Source: an uncultured Actinomycetes bacterium
Lineage (GTDB): Bacteria; Actinomycetota; Thermoleophilia; Solirubrobacterales; Solirubrobacteraceae
Assembly (NCBI GenBank): GCA_937888775.1
Contig: CALAQT010000564.1
Location: 1 to 21,644 of the forward strand
Length of the DNA stretch: 21,644 bases
Direction of reading: 5' to 3'
Positions 15,516-21,644 of the stretch are shown one piece after another (within the stretch, counting starts at the first letter, position 1; each line of letters begins with the position of its first letter). The notes under the pieces were generated by a model, which did no database searches, was not told the DNA's origin, and saw nothing but the letters and a program-made list of their open reading frames with translations. A program made the position numbers and the translations under genes.

Positions 15516-15995
15516 TCAGTAGGGCAGCTCATCGGCGCTGGCGTCGCCGGCGTCGTAAGAAGCCGCTGTTGCGTGCGCGGTGGTGGGGGCGCCGGCAGGG
15601 TTGGGCGGGCTGGGGGTGGGGAAGGCCGCTGGGTCGTTCGCATCGCCGTTTGAGGGGATGTCCTGGGCGCGGCGATCCTCGAACAGGACCTTGCGGGCCT
15701 TCAGCGTCACCGCCTCGCGCTTGCTGCTCTGCTGGTCGGTCCACTCGCGCCAGTCGAGCTCGCCGTCGACGAACACGCGCGAGCCCTTGCGTAGGTACTC
15801 GGCGCAACTGCGGGCTTGCGCTCCGAACACCTCGACGGTGAAGTAGTTGGTCTTGTCGACCCACTCATCTCCGATCCGCCCGCGCGTGGTGGATGCCACG
15901 CGGAGCCTGGCGACGTCGGCGCCCGAGGGTAGGCCGCGCAGGTCGACGTCGCGGGTCAGGTTGCCCGACAGCTGGGCGGTTGCGATGTCTCGCAT
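15516..15995 (-). CDS. ssb: Single-stranded DNA-binding protein (accessory)
   Basis: OB-fold single-stranded DNA-binding protein, 159 residues, which coats ssDNA during replication, repair or transfer. It starts at ATG 15995, eight bases after AGAGGAG. The OB domain spans about 1-110: AQLSGNLTRDVDLRGL, VARLRVASTTR, the core YFTVEVFGAQARSCAEYLRKGSRVFVDGEL and EAVTLKARKVLF. A Pro/Ala/Thr-rich disordered linker follows, ending in ADELPY, an acidic-hydrophobic tip like the partner-binding tail of bacterial SSBs, but with Tyr as the last residue where Phe is usual. It is not in the rpsF-ssb-rpsR-rplI context typical of the housekeeping gene, so it is probably a second, accessory SSB. Confidence 0.93.
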   Translation of the reverse strand: MRDIATAQLSGNLTRDVDLRGLPSGADVARLRVASTTRGRIGDEWVDKTNYFTVEVFGAQARSCAEYLRKGSRVFVDGELDWREWTDQQSSKREAVTLKARKVLFEDRRAQDIPSNGDANDPAAFPTPSPPNPAGAPTTAHATAASYDAGDASADELPY

Positions 15996-16153
15996 CGAGG
16001 GTGCTCCTCTCTGGTGCTCGGTTGCAACCGACCACCGGACGTGTGGAATGCAGGTACCGGCGGTGGACGTCGAAGCCTCGCTCGCCGGCTCGAGGCTCGA
16101 GGCTTGATCCGTGCGACGCGCACCGTCACCCCGGCCTGCCAGCATCCTGAGCC

Positions 16154-17212
16154 GTGTCAGCCGCCCGGCGAAGCCCTCGTGAGGCATGCTCATCCGACCC
16201 ACGCTGTGGGAGGTTCCGGCGTCTCGCGGTGACCGTCACGGCGCTTGGCGTGGCGGCGCTTGCGCTCGCTGGTTGCGGCACGGGTGCGGGTGCGACGAGT
16301 CAGGCGAGCCCATCCCCGACCCCGCCCTCCTCAGCCATCTCGACGAAAACCAGCGTGGCCGCGCCGACCGGGCACGCGCACCATCCGCCGCCGGCGCGTC
16401 GTCATCGGCGCCGACATGTGCCCGCTCGCACTGGTTCCGTCGGGCTGGCTTATTCGTCGGCCGCCAACGGCGTCGTGCAGGCGCAACCTCCTCCGGGTTC
16501 CTGCCATGCGATCGGCTCCGGGCTGTACTCGCGGCCGGACCCGGCCTGCACCCCGGGCGCGCTCAACCCGGCGGTGACTCAGGCGACGATCGATCAGACG
16601 ATCTGCGTCGACGGCTGGACTGAGACGGTTCGCCCGGCGGAGAGCATCACCGAGCAGGAGAAGGCGGCGAGCATGGCCGCCTATGGCGACACGGGCTCGA
16701 TGGGCGACTACGAGTACGACCACTTCGTGCCGCTGGAGCTCGGGGGTGCGACAAACGATCCGCGCAACCTCTGGCCTGAGCCGGGGGCTTCGCCGAATCC
16801 CAAGGACGCGGTCGAGGATCAGCTGAGGTCGGAGGTGTGCGACGGTCAGATCTCGCTCGGCCGGGCACAGCATGAGATCGTCGGGAACTGGGTCGCGCTC
16901 GCGGGCTCGCCGGCCGGCTCAGCTCCCGCTCCCGGCTCCTCCTCACAGCAACCTTCCGCGAGCGGCGGACCGGCGACGTGCACGGTCACGGCGAGCTACA
17001 GCAGCCACTACCAGGACTACGACGTGTACGTTCGCTCAAACCAGCCCGACCAGACGGTGACGGTGACGGTGACCGACCCAGCCGGGCACGCCGACAGCTG
17101 GCATACGGACGCGACCGGCTCCGCCGATGTGTACTTCCGCGCCGGCGGTCAGTCCCCCGGCGACCCGATCACGGTCCGCGTCGGCGGGGCGACGTGCTCG
17201 GCGACGCTCTGA
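16154..17212 (+). CDS. Secreted lipoprotein with HNH-like nuclease core
   Basis: Exported lipoprotein of 352 residues. The signal peptide (FRRLAVTVTALGVAALALAG) ends at lipobox LAG-C41; the GTG at 16154 gives a long n-region, and the GTG at about residue 26 is another possible start. A Ser/Pro/His/Arg-rich linker runs to about 95. The conserved domain (110-250) has PDPACTPGALNPAVTQATI, ICVDGWTETVRP and the HNH/beta-beta-alpha-metal-like core YEYDHFVPLELGG (D189, H190) with N205 in DPRNLWPEP. The C-terminal part (275-352) is a Thr/Val-rich beta domain with two cysteines (C276, C348). DHxxPLxLGG...N is the metal-site pattern of HNH nucleases, so an extracellular DNase is plausible but not shown. 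Confidence 0.8.
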   Translation: MSAARRSPREACSSDPRCGRFRRLAVTVTALGVAALALAGCGTGAGATSQASPSPTPPSSAISTKTSVAAPTGHAHHPPPARRHRRRHVPARTGSVGLAYSSAANGVVQAQPPPGSCHAIGSGLYSRPDPACTPGALNPAVTQATIDQTICVDGWTETVRPAESITEQEKAASMAAYGDTGSMGDYEYDHFVPLELGGATNDPRNLWPEPGASPNPKDAVEDQLRSEVCDGQISLGRAQHEIVGNWVALAGSPAGSAPAPGSSSQQPSASGGPATCTVTASYSSHYQDYDVYVRSNQPDQTVTVTVTDPAGHADSWHTDATGSADVYFRAGGQSPGDPITVRVGGATCSATL

Positions 17213-17529
17213 ACGCCACGCACGGGCATCTGCTAGTGGGAAATAGCCGTGATCTCCCGTGAACAAAGCTGCTCCTATAATTGGAGTCACGGCGACTTTT
17301 CATCCGCCCGCGACCGGCCGCCAGGCCAGCCCAACTAGTCGCGGGATCGGCGCGATCGGGAGCGGACCGTGCATCTCCGCGGTCTCGAACGCGATCGGCG
17401 CCCCGATGGAGGAGCTGTCGCCTTGGGGGCGCGCGACGCGCCGCCTGAGGGGATGCTGGCCTTCAGGGCCTGCTGTGCTCACCGGCCGGCCGTCGAGCGC
17501 CTGCCATCCGGCGGCGAATCCGGCGGCCG
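17213..17529. other. Intergenic, isolated TATAAT
   Basis: About 317 bases between convergent gene ends. A perfect TATAAT occurs at 17276-17281 inside the small palindrome CTCC...GGAG, but no -35 box lies at 16-18 bases and no plus-strand gene follows. It is therefore more likely chance or part of a weak hairpin. Nothing else is supported. Confidence 0.35.
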
Positions 17530-18173
17530 TCAGGCGATGCCGACATGACGCCAGGTGGCGCGACGGCGGCCAGTGCCGAGCCGGAGTTCCAGCCATCGCT
17601 CATCGAGGCCCGCGCCCGGGTTGAGGATGCACCTGCGGTCAAGCTCCTCCTCGCGGCCGAGCTCGATCTTCCGGCTCCTCGGCAGCCCGCCGTCACGCGC
17701 CTCGCGGAAGTAGGCGGCGACGTGGGTGTGCCCGACGAGCACCAGAGGCTGGCTCGCCAGCGCCAGCGTCAGCCCCGCGTCGGCGGTGTCTTTGACGAAT
17801 CCGGACCACGGGTCGTCAAGCGATCCGTGCGCCAGTTCGACTCCCAGCTCCGGGATCTGAACGTGCGGCTCAAGCGCCTTGAGCCGCTCGACCCGCTCAG
17901 GGCCGAGCTCGGCGTTCGCCAGCCGCGCGTATCTCGCCCAGCCCCCGTCGAGGATCCTCCACACCTGCCCGACGACGAACTGCTCGTGGTTGCCGGCGAG
18001 GACGAGGCTGACGTCGACATCGTCAGATCGAAGCACTCCGCCGGCTCGCGGCCTCCCGAGGCGAAGTCGCCCAGGCACCAGACCTGATCGACTCCCGCGC
18101 GCTCGAAGTCGGCGCATAGAGCGCGGAGCGCTCGAAGGTCCGCGTGGACGTCCGAATAGACGGCGACTCGCAT
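17530..18173 (-). pseudogene. Calcineurin-like metallophosphoesterase, frameshifted
   Basis: All motifs of a calcineurin-type phosphoesterase are present but split over two frames. From ATG 18173: MRVAVYSDVHADLRALRAL with the D-x-H metal ligands, then GVDQVWCLGDFASGG and PAECFDL. Near 18024-18029 the sequence is one base short and the protein continues one frame over with DDVDVSLVLAGNHEQFVVGQ, then LAHGSLDDPW, QPLVLVGHTHVAAYF and a C-terminal NPGAG, ending at 17530. Restoring one base gives a protein of about 215 residues with the complete dinuclear metal site. Known relatives hydrolyse phosphoesters such as nucleotides or phosphoproteins; the substrate is unknown. It follows an antitoxin-like gene, with the two start/stop regions overlapping. 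It is either a real pseudogene or a sequencing deletion. Confidence 0.82.
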
Positions 18174-18559
18174 TTCGCAACGGTACGGGCCGTCCCGGCT
18201 GCGAAACGGCGGGTGTTGCTTTCGGCGTCGTCACCCCGCCGGCACCACTCGAGCGCCGAGCTGCCGCCGAGCGCGGGCTCGGGTGTGACGCACCAAGACG
18301 CCGCGCTCCACCCCTCGAGGCCGCCGTCGACGACCATCCAGAAGACAGTGACGAGCAGCTCGATCGGCTGCCCGTCGGCGAACTGGAACAGCGGGTAACT
18401 CCAGCGTCCGGAGCTCTCCCGCAGGCCGATCAGGCGCCTGGCCCGCAGCTGCTCCTGGACGCGCTGGCGCGAGACGCCGCCGAGTAGCTCGCGAACCTGC
18501 GCCATCGACAGCAGCGGGCCCAACTCGTTCTCCCAAGTTGCGCGGGCGGCGGCGATCAT
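18023..18559 (-). CDS. Xre/MbcA/ParS-like antitoxin, probable stop-loss
   Basis: Antitoxin-like protein. Residues 15-60 form an HTH-like region (VRELLGGVSRQRVQEQLRAR, RLIGLRESSGRWSYPLFQF). Residues 65-125 resemble the toxin-binding domain of Xre/MbcA/ParS antitoxins (VVDGGLEGWSAASWCVTPEP, ALGGSSALEWCRRGD). These antitoxins normally pair with RES-domain NAD-degrading toxins; none is seen here. ATG 18559 overlaps the previous stop (ATGA). The frame runs to 18023 (178 residues), but the last 49 codons overlap the phosphoesterase 5' end and look spurious. Codon 130 is TGC exactly where a TGA would give the usual ATGA overlap with the phosphoesterase start, so the ancestral protein probably had 129 residues. 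Confidence 0.7.
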   Translation of the reverse strand: MIAAARATWENELGPLLSMAQVRELLGGVSRQRVQEQLRARRLIGLRESSGRWSYPLFQFADGQPIELLVTVFWMVVDGGLEGWSAASWCVTPEPALGGSSALEWCRRGDDAESNTRRFAAGTARTVAKCESPSIRTSTRTFERSALYAPTSSARESIRSGAWATSPREAASRRSASI

Positions 18560-18747
18560 CCCGGCGCTGCGCCCGTTGACGTCGGGGTGTGCCAGTAGCC
18601 GATGACGTGACGCGGCTCCCTGCCAGGATCGCGCCGCCAGACCTCAACCTCCCACAACCCGCACTCCTCGCAGACCTGCACCATCTCGTCGACGATCTCG
18701 CCCTTTCGCTGGAAGCTCATCCGCTGCCACCCGGGACGTTCAAGCAC
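18556..18747 (-). CDS. Small hypothetical protein upstream of antitoxin
   Basis: Small protein of 63 residues from GTG 18747, family not recognised. It contains MSFQRKGEIVDEMVQVCEEC, then GLWEVEVWRRDPGREPRHVI. Its stop overlaps the antitoxin start as ATGA, so it is translationally coupled. The coding look extends further upstream (AYALIIRIALRTGFCDPDGE), and a strong TAAGGAG at 18860-18866 sits seven bases before an in-frame CTG at 18850-18852. A 98-residue protein from a CTG start is therefore possible, as is a mutated ATG. Confidence 0.55.
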   Translation of the reverse strand: MLERPGWQRMSFQRKGEIVDEMVQVCEECGLWEVEVWRRDPGREPRHVIGYWHTPTSTGAAPG

Positions 18748-19050
18748 GGCAAGCAGCTCCCCGTCGGGGTCACAGAAGCCGGTGCGGAGCGCGATGCGAA
18801 TGATCAGAGCGTACGCCGCCCGTGGGTGGGCTGAGCCGGCCTGCGGCCGCAGTGGTCTGCTCCTTACCTACCGTTTGTCCTGCCTGCGGCAGACCTGTCC
18901 GTCGGTTTCTGCGAGGTGCTCGCGGCAGGCGATCCTTCGCAAAGCTCCGATCAGTCTCACGTGAACGACGGCGTGGGCGAGCCACCCGCGCTACCCCAAC
19001 TCGCGAATATGTCAGCAGCTGGAACATGTGCGTCGTGTGGGCGGGGTTCG
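18748..19050. other. Intergenic between two minus-strand clusters
   Basis: About 300 bases. The left third (18748-18852) may be the 5' part of the small gene above, with a strong ribosome site at 18860-18866. The rest should hold its promoter and the end of the upstream cluster. No terminator-like hairpin with a T-run was found. Confidence 0.35.
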
Positions 19051-19455
19051 CTACTGATCCGGATAGCGGCCGTGAAGCCGCTTGTGCGCCCGCTCGTACA
19101 CGCTTCGCGTCCCCCGTCGCGGATGACGCTCGCCAAACGCGAGCAGCACGAGCTCGAGGCGTCCCTCGCTCTTTCCCGGCCTGAACACAAAGCCGAAGGG
19201 GCGCTGGGAGGCGGGCGCCTCCCGGATCGGGACGTAGACCTTCAACAAGCCGCGAAGGTCGGTCCGATCACTTCCCTCCGCCAGGCACTTGGCGACGAAC
19301 CTCGGGGCGATCCCGTCCTGCGCGAGCGCCCGGCGCTCGCGCTCTGCCGCGACGCGGGCGGACGACCGCTCGTTGTAGCGCTCCACTTCGTCGCGCCAAA
19401 CGTCGTCCTCGATCTGGACCGCGAAACGATCCCCGCTCCGACCGGATGCGGTCAC
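19051..19455 (-). CDS. Basic hypothetical protein, possible toxin-like partner
   Basis: A basic protein of 134 residues, family not recognised. Visible pieces are VEDDVW-like QIEDDVWRDEVERYNERSSA, an Arg/Glu-rich helix, GIAPRFVAKCLAEGSDRTDL, a beta-rich LLKVYVPIREAP, PFGFVFRPG, LELVLLAFGERHP and a C-terminal TRSVYERAHKRLHGRYPDQ. GTG 19455 lies three bases after the stop of the small acidic gene (19459-19689). The pairing of a small acidic upstream protein and a larger basic downstream one is the usual form of a type II toxin-antitoxin operon, and the beta-rich core followed by a basic YERAHKRLHGRY tail is compatible with an RNase-type toxin. No known toxin motif is seen, so this is inference from arrangement. 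Confidence 0.68.
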   Translation of the reverse strand: MTASGRSGDRFAVQIEDDVWRDEVERYNERSSARVAAERERRALAQDGIAPRFVAKCLAEGSDRTDLRGLLKVYVPIREAPASQRPFGFVFRPGKSEGRLELVLLAFGERHPRRGTRSVYERAHKRLHGRYPDQ

Positions 19456-19458
19456 GGC

Positions 19459-19689
19459 TCAGCCCTCGTCGTCAGACGGGAGGTACCCGAAGTGCTCCTC
19501 GAACTCCTCGTCCGACAGCGGCTGCAGCCCGCGCTCGGCGAAGATCTCCGCCGCGCTTCTCGCGATCGCCGGCTCGAGCGTTACGCCGCCCTCCTTGTCG
19601 GAGACGACGTCGTAGCGCCGGCCGGCGATCTCGACGACGTCGCCGATCGTCACATCGAGCTTCTTCGCGGTGACAGCCATCGCGTTCAT
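19459..19689 (-). CDS. Small acidic protein, possible antitoxin-like partner
   Basis: An acidic protein of 76 residues. ATG 19689 has GGAGG six bases upstream and overlaps the stop of the HNH-fragment gene as ATGA; ATG 19680 is an in-frame alternative. The N-terminal half looks beta-rich (VTIGDVVEIAGRRYDVVSDK, GGVTLEPA). The C-terminal half is an acidic helix and tail (RSAAEIFAERGLQPLSDEEF, EEHFGYLPSDDEG). Small beta domain plus acidic tail followed directly by a basic protein gene resembles an antitoxin-toxin order. No named family is recognised. Confidence 0.68.
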   Translation of the reverse strand: MNAMAVTAKKLDVTIGDVVEIAGRRYDVVSDKEGGVTLEPAIARSAAEIFAERGLQPLSDEEFEEHFGYLPSDDEG

Positions 19690-19895
19690 GGTAATCCTCC
19701 CTCGATCGTCTTCGGCCGTTGTCCGCCGATCCGCCGCAACGCGCCGACCAACCCGACGTGCCCGACGGCGTGCGCGAGCTGCGCCCGCCAGGCCGGCTCG
19801 AGGTACGGCAGCAGGTCGAGCCGGCCGGTGTCATAGGCCCGGTGGCACGACCGACACAGGGGCACGACGCACGCGGGGTCGCCGCATCCGCCCAT
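19686..19895 (-). CDS. HNH nuclease fragment (C-terminal half)
   Basis: From ATG 19895 a 69-residue protein carries the C-terminal part of an HNH domain: CGDPACVVPLCRSCHRAYDT, then RLDLLPYLEP and LAHAVGHVGLVGALRRI. The frame stays open upstream to a stop at 20028-20030 and adds AERLGQAHSRIESTKGHR, whose AHSR His is the expected first H of the motif. No start codon exists in that extension, and the CxxC pair usually found before it is absent. This is probably a 5'-truncated or decayed HNH endonuclease. Its stop overlaps the next start (ATGA), so it heads the small cluster. Confidence 0.6.
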   Translation of the reverse strand: MGGCGDPACVVPLCRSCHRAYDTGRLDLLPYLEPAWRAQLAHAVGHVGLVGALRRIGGQRPKTIEGGLP

Positions 19896-20639
19896 TCTGT
19901 GCCCCTTGGTGCTCTCAATTCGGCTATGTGCCTGGCCGAGACGTTCGGCAGACCTCTGCTGATCGTTCAGCGCGGTGTCATTCGATGACGCCTCGTCTAC
20001 GCAACTACGAAGTACGAAAAGTACGAATCATGCTCGCTGGCGCCATCGGGATCGCTGTTGGGGGGCCTGGCCCGGGGGGTGTTCACGACCTAGCACGCGG
20101 TTCGCATCGCGACGCCTATGGCTGTCGGGTTCCGCTCGGCCTCAGCCCGTTGAACCCGTCCCGCAGCGCTCCGACGAAGCCTGACGCGCGCTTCTGCTTC
20201 TCGATCATTGCGACAACTCTCGGCGCCGCGCGACGACTGTCGCATCTCGTCCGACGCAGCGCTCAGGCCGGGCGAACGATCACTTCCGATTCGCTCTAGA
20301 GAAGCAGCGTCGCCGGGGTCGGGCGAGAGTCCCGTGGCCGTTCCGATGCCGCGTTGTCCCCGTCGGCGCCGAAGCGTCCGAGGCGCCTGCTCTCGGGCGA
20401 TCGAGCGGATCGCCGGGCTGACCCGCGGCTGCTTGGGAGGTCGTGCGCACGCGACGGCGCCTGTCTACACGCGCGCGTCGACCTTCTCTCGAAGACTGAA
20501 GCATCGTGACCGACGGAATCGCTCGAGCAGGGAGACTACAGCTGCCCCCTCCGCGCTGATCGACCCGCGACAATCATTGAAACCTGCCGACGGGCGCTTT
20601 GGCGTGTCCGGGACCGGAGCGGTGATCACGTCGATCGGC
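19896..20639. other. Intergenic, apart from an HNH-like upstream extension
   Basis: The first 130 bases continue the HNH-like frame on the minus strand without a start codon. At 20004-20029 the plus strand has three closely spaced ACGAA units (ACGAAGTACGAAAAGTACGA), a short direct repeat that could be an operator or chance. From about 20030 to 20639 I see no gene, RNA or clear hairpin. Confidence 0.4.
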
Positions 20640-21644
20640 TCAGCCTCCGGGCGCCGCAGCGGGGGACGTAGCGTCGACCGTCGCCGGAGTACTCGTTGGA
20701 TCCGGAGCGGGGTCAGCGGCTGCGGGCGCGTCGGTCGGGGGGCTGGCCATGCTGGGGTCGCTGGCCGTCGAGGTGGCGGTGTTGATGGAGCTCGGGGGGG
20801 CTGCCGGCGCCGTAGAGGTCGCAGTGCTGGCGGAGCTCGGGGGGGCTGCCGGCGCCGTAGAGGTCGCAGTGCTGGCGGAGCTCGGGGGGGCTGCCGGCGC
20901 CGTAGAGGTCGCAGTGCTGGCGGAGCTCGGGGGGGCTGCCGGCGCCGTAGAGGTCGCAGTGCTGGCGGAGCTCGGGGGGGCTGCCGGCGCCGTAGAGGTC
21001 GCAGTGCTGGCGGAGCTCGGGGGGGCTGCCGGCGCCGTAGAGGTCGCAGTGCTGGCGGAGCTCGGGGTGGCTGCCGGCGCCGTAGAGGTCTCAGTGCTGG
21101 CGGAGCTCGGGGTGGCTGCCGGCGCCGTAGAGGTCTCAGTGCCGGCGGAGCTCGGGGTGGCTGCCGGCGCCGTAGAGGTCTCAGTGCTGGCGGAGCTCGG
21201 GGTGGCTGCCGGCGCCGTAGAGGTCTCAGTGCCGGCGGAGCTCGGGGTGGCTGCCGGCGGCGCCGAAGTGGCAGTGCTGGCCGAGCTCGTCGCGGCCGCC
21301 GGGGCCGGGGCAGTGGCAGTGCTGGCGGACTTAGTCGAGATCTGCAGGGCAGTTGCCGGCCCTGGAAGGGGGTGGAGCGCCGGGCTGCTGACGTGGCTGA
21401 CGCCAGCTGCCCCGGTCGCGATCGCGGCTGCGGTGAGGATCTTCGCGACGACCCCCGTTGCGCCGAGGCCGCCGACTCCGACGGAGGCAGCATATTCAGC
21501 GACGGCCGGGAGCCCGGTGGCGGCCGCCGCAACCGGAGCACCAACGACCACAGCGGTGCTGGCCGCGCCAGTGCCAGCGCCGGCGAGGCTGCCCGCAGCG
21601 CCGACGCTCGCGGCGACCGCGCCAGCCCCGGTACCAGATCGGAA
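20640..21644 (-). CDS. Partial protein with hydrophobic segment and Ala/Thr/Pro/Ser repeat tail
   Basis: The C-terminal 331 or so residues of a protein whose start lies beyond the window. From the edge it reads an Ala/Gly/Val-rich, mostly hydrophobic stretch (AGAVAASVGAAGSLAGAGTG, TAVVVGAPVAAAATGL, ATGVVAKILTAAAIATGAAG) that could cross the membrane once or twice. A tail of 15-residue repeats (SSASTATSTAPAAPP and variants) follows, then a Pro/Asp/Ala end. Thermoleophilia sigma-70-like factors often end in such a membrane segment plus Ala/Pro/Thr tail, so this may be the end of one, but no sigma domain is in view. The alternative open frame through the repeat is Arg/Pro-rich and is judged a shadow. 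The first three codons are likely adapter sequence. Confidence 0.6.
   Translation of the reverse strand, partial: FRSGTGAGAVAASVGAAGSLAGAGTGAASTAVVVGAPVAAAATGLPAVAEYAASVGVGGLGATGVVAKILTAAAIATGAAGVSHVSSPALHPLPGPATALQISTKSASTATAPAPAAATSSASTATSAPPAATPSSAGTETSTAPAATPSSASTETSTAPAATPSSAGTETSTAPAATPSSASTETSTAPAATPSSASTATSTAPAAPPSSASTATSTAPAAPPSSASTATSTAPAAPPSSASTATSTAPAAPPSSASTATSTAPAAPPSSASTATSTAPAAPPSSINTATSTASDPSMASPPTDAPAAADPAPDPTSTPATVDATSPAAAPGG
20776..21315 (-). repeat. 45-bp coding tandem repeat, about 12 units
   Basis: Twelve head-to-tail 45-base units, ten nearly identical (units ending at 20820, 20865 and so on to 21225), with degenerate units at the ends. The period is a multiple of three and encodes a 15-residue Ser/Ala/Thr/Pro repeat. 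Plus-strand units 1-6 contain a G7 run (Pro-Pro on the coding strand); units 7-11 have GGGGTGG (Thr-Pro). Units 8-11 alternate two variants (TCAGTGCTG / TCAGTGCCG), a 90-bp higher-order period. Confidence 0.92.
21636..21644 (+). other. Illumina adapter remnant at contig end
   Basis: The window ends in AGATCGGAA, the first nine bases of the Illumina TruSeq-type adapter (AGATCGGAAGAGC). A nine-base match by chance exactly at the end is unlikely, so this is most likely untrimmed adapter and not genomic sequence. Confidence 0.75.

Noticed and set aside
17276..17281. Perfect TATAAT as a promoter
   Set aside because: No -35 box at proper spacing and no plus-strand gene downstream.
18916..19836. 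306-residue plus-strand open frame
   Set aside because: Lies antisense to three coupled minus-strand genes with ribosome sites and recognisable motifs.
20465..21544. Arg/Pro-rich open frame across the tandem repeat
   Set aside because: It is open only because the 45-bp repeat lacks stops in that phase. The Ser/Ala/Thr frame continues smoothly into a hydrophobic segment and is the better coding frame.

Overview
The window is a high-GC draft contig. Its gene style points to an actinomycete, most likely Thermoleophilia/Solirubrobacterales: lipoproteins with CMRxHGVPxFPDP motifs, a long array of homing-endonuclease-associated repeats, many ATGA/TGATG start-stop overlaps, and a very Ala/Thr/Pro-rich protein tail. 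This placement is inference from gene style; there is no rRNA or other marker gene. No rRNA, tRNA or CRISPR array was found. The last nine bases match the start of the Illumina adapter, so the right edge is probably a contig end.

Layout. (1) 179-3986: a two-component system on the minus strand (response regulator then histidine kinase, ATGA-coupled), diverging from two paralogous small lipoproteins on the plus strand. (2) 4369-8840: a defence-type block with an McrB-like AAA+ GTPase and an McrC-like nuclease overlapping at TGATG, then a convergent DUF6308-like gene and a probable broken ORF. (3) 9247-13245: a zinc-ribbon/HTH regulator diverging from a protein of about 1027 residues made of 14 homing-endonuclease-associated (HNH_repeat-like) repeats with an inserted HTH and zinc ribbon. 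It has no visible nuclease domain and is split by a one-base frameshift in a G5 run. (4) 13421-15995: an unknown protein, a short-chain dehydrogenase, and a minus-strand operon of an accessory ssb, a coiled-coil protein and a small beta-rich protein. (5) 16154-17212: a secreted lipoprotein with an HNH-like core. (6) 17530-19895, minus strand: two small co-directional clusters. One is an HNH fragment, a small acidic protein and a basic 134-residue protein, which resembles a toxin-antitoxin arrangement. The other is a small protein, an Xre/MbcA/ParS-like antitoxin that seems to have lost its stop codon, and a frameshifted metallophosphoesterase. (7) 20640-21644: the C-terminal part of a protein whose tail is a 45-bp (15-residue) tandem repeat.

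The standout is the repeat protein at 10161-13245. The block of repeats 7-8-9 recurs as repeats 12-13-14 at exactly 948 nt spacing, so the array grew by duplication of multi-repeat segments. That is the behaviour expected of a modular, possibly DNA-reading, repeat protein. Three or four apparent reading-frame breaks lie in the accessory genes, while ssb, SDR, kinase and regulator are intact. This fits either decay of an accessory island or uncorrected assembly errors; reads would settle which.
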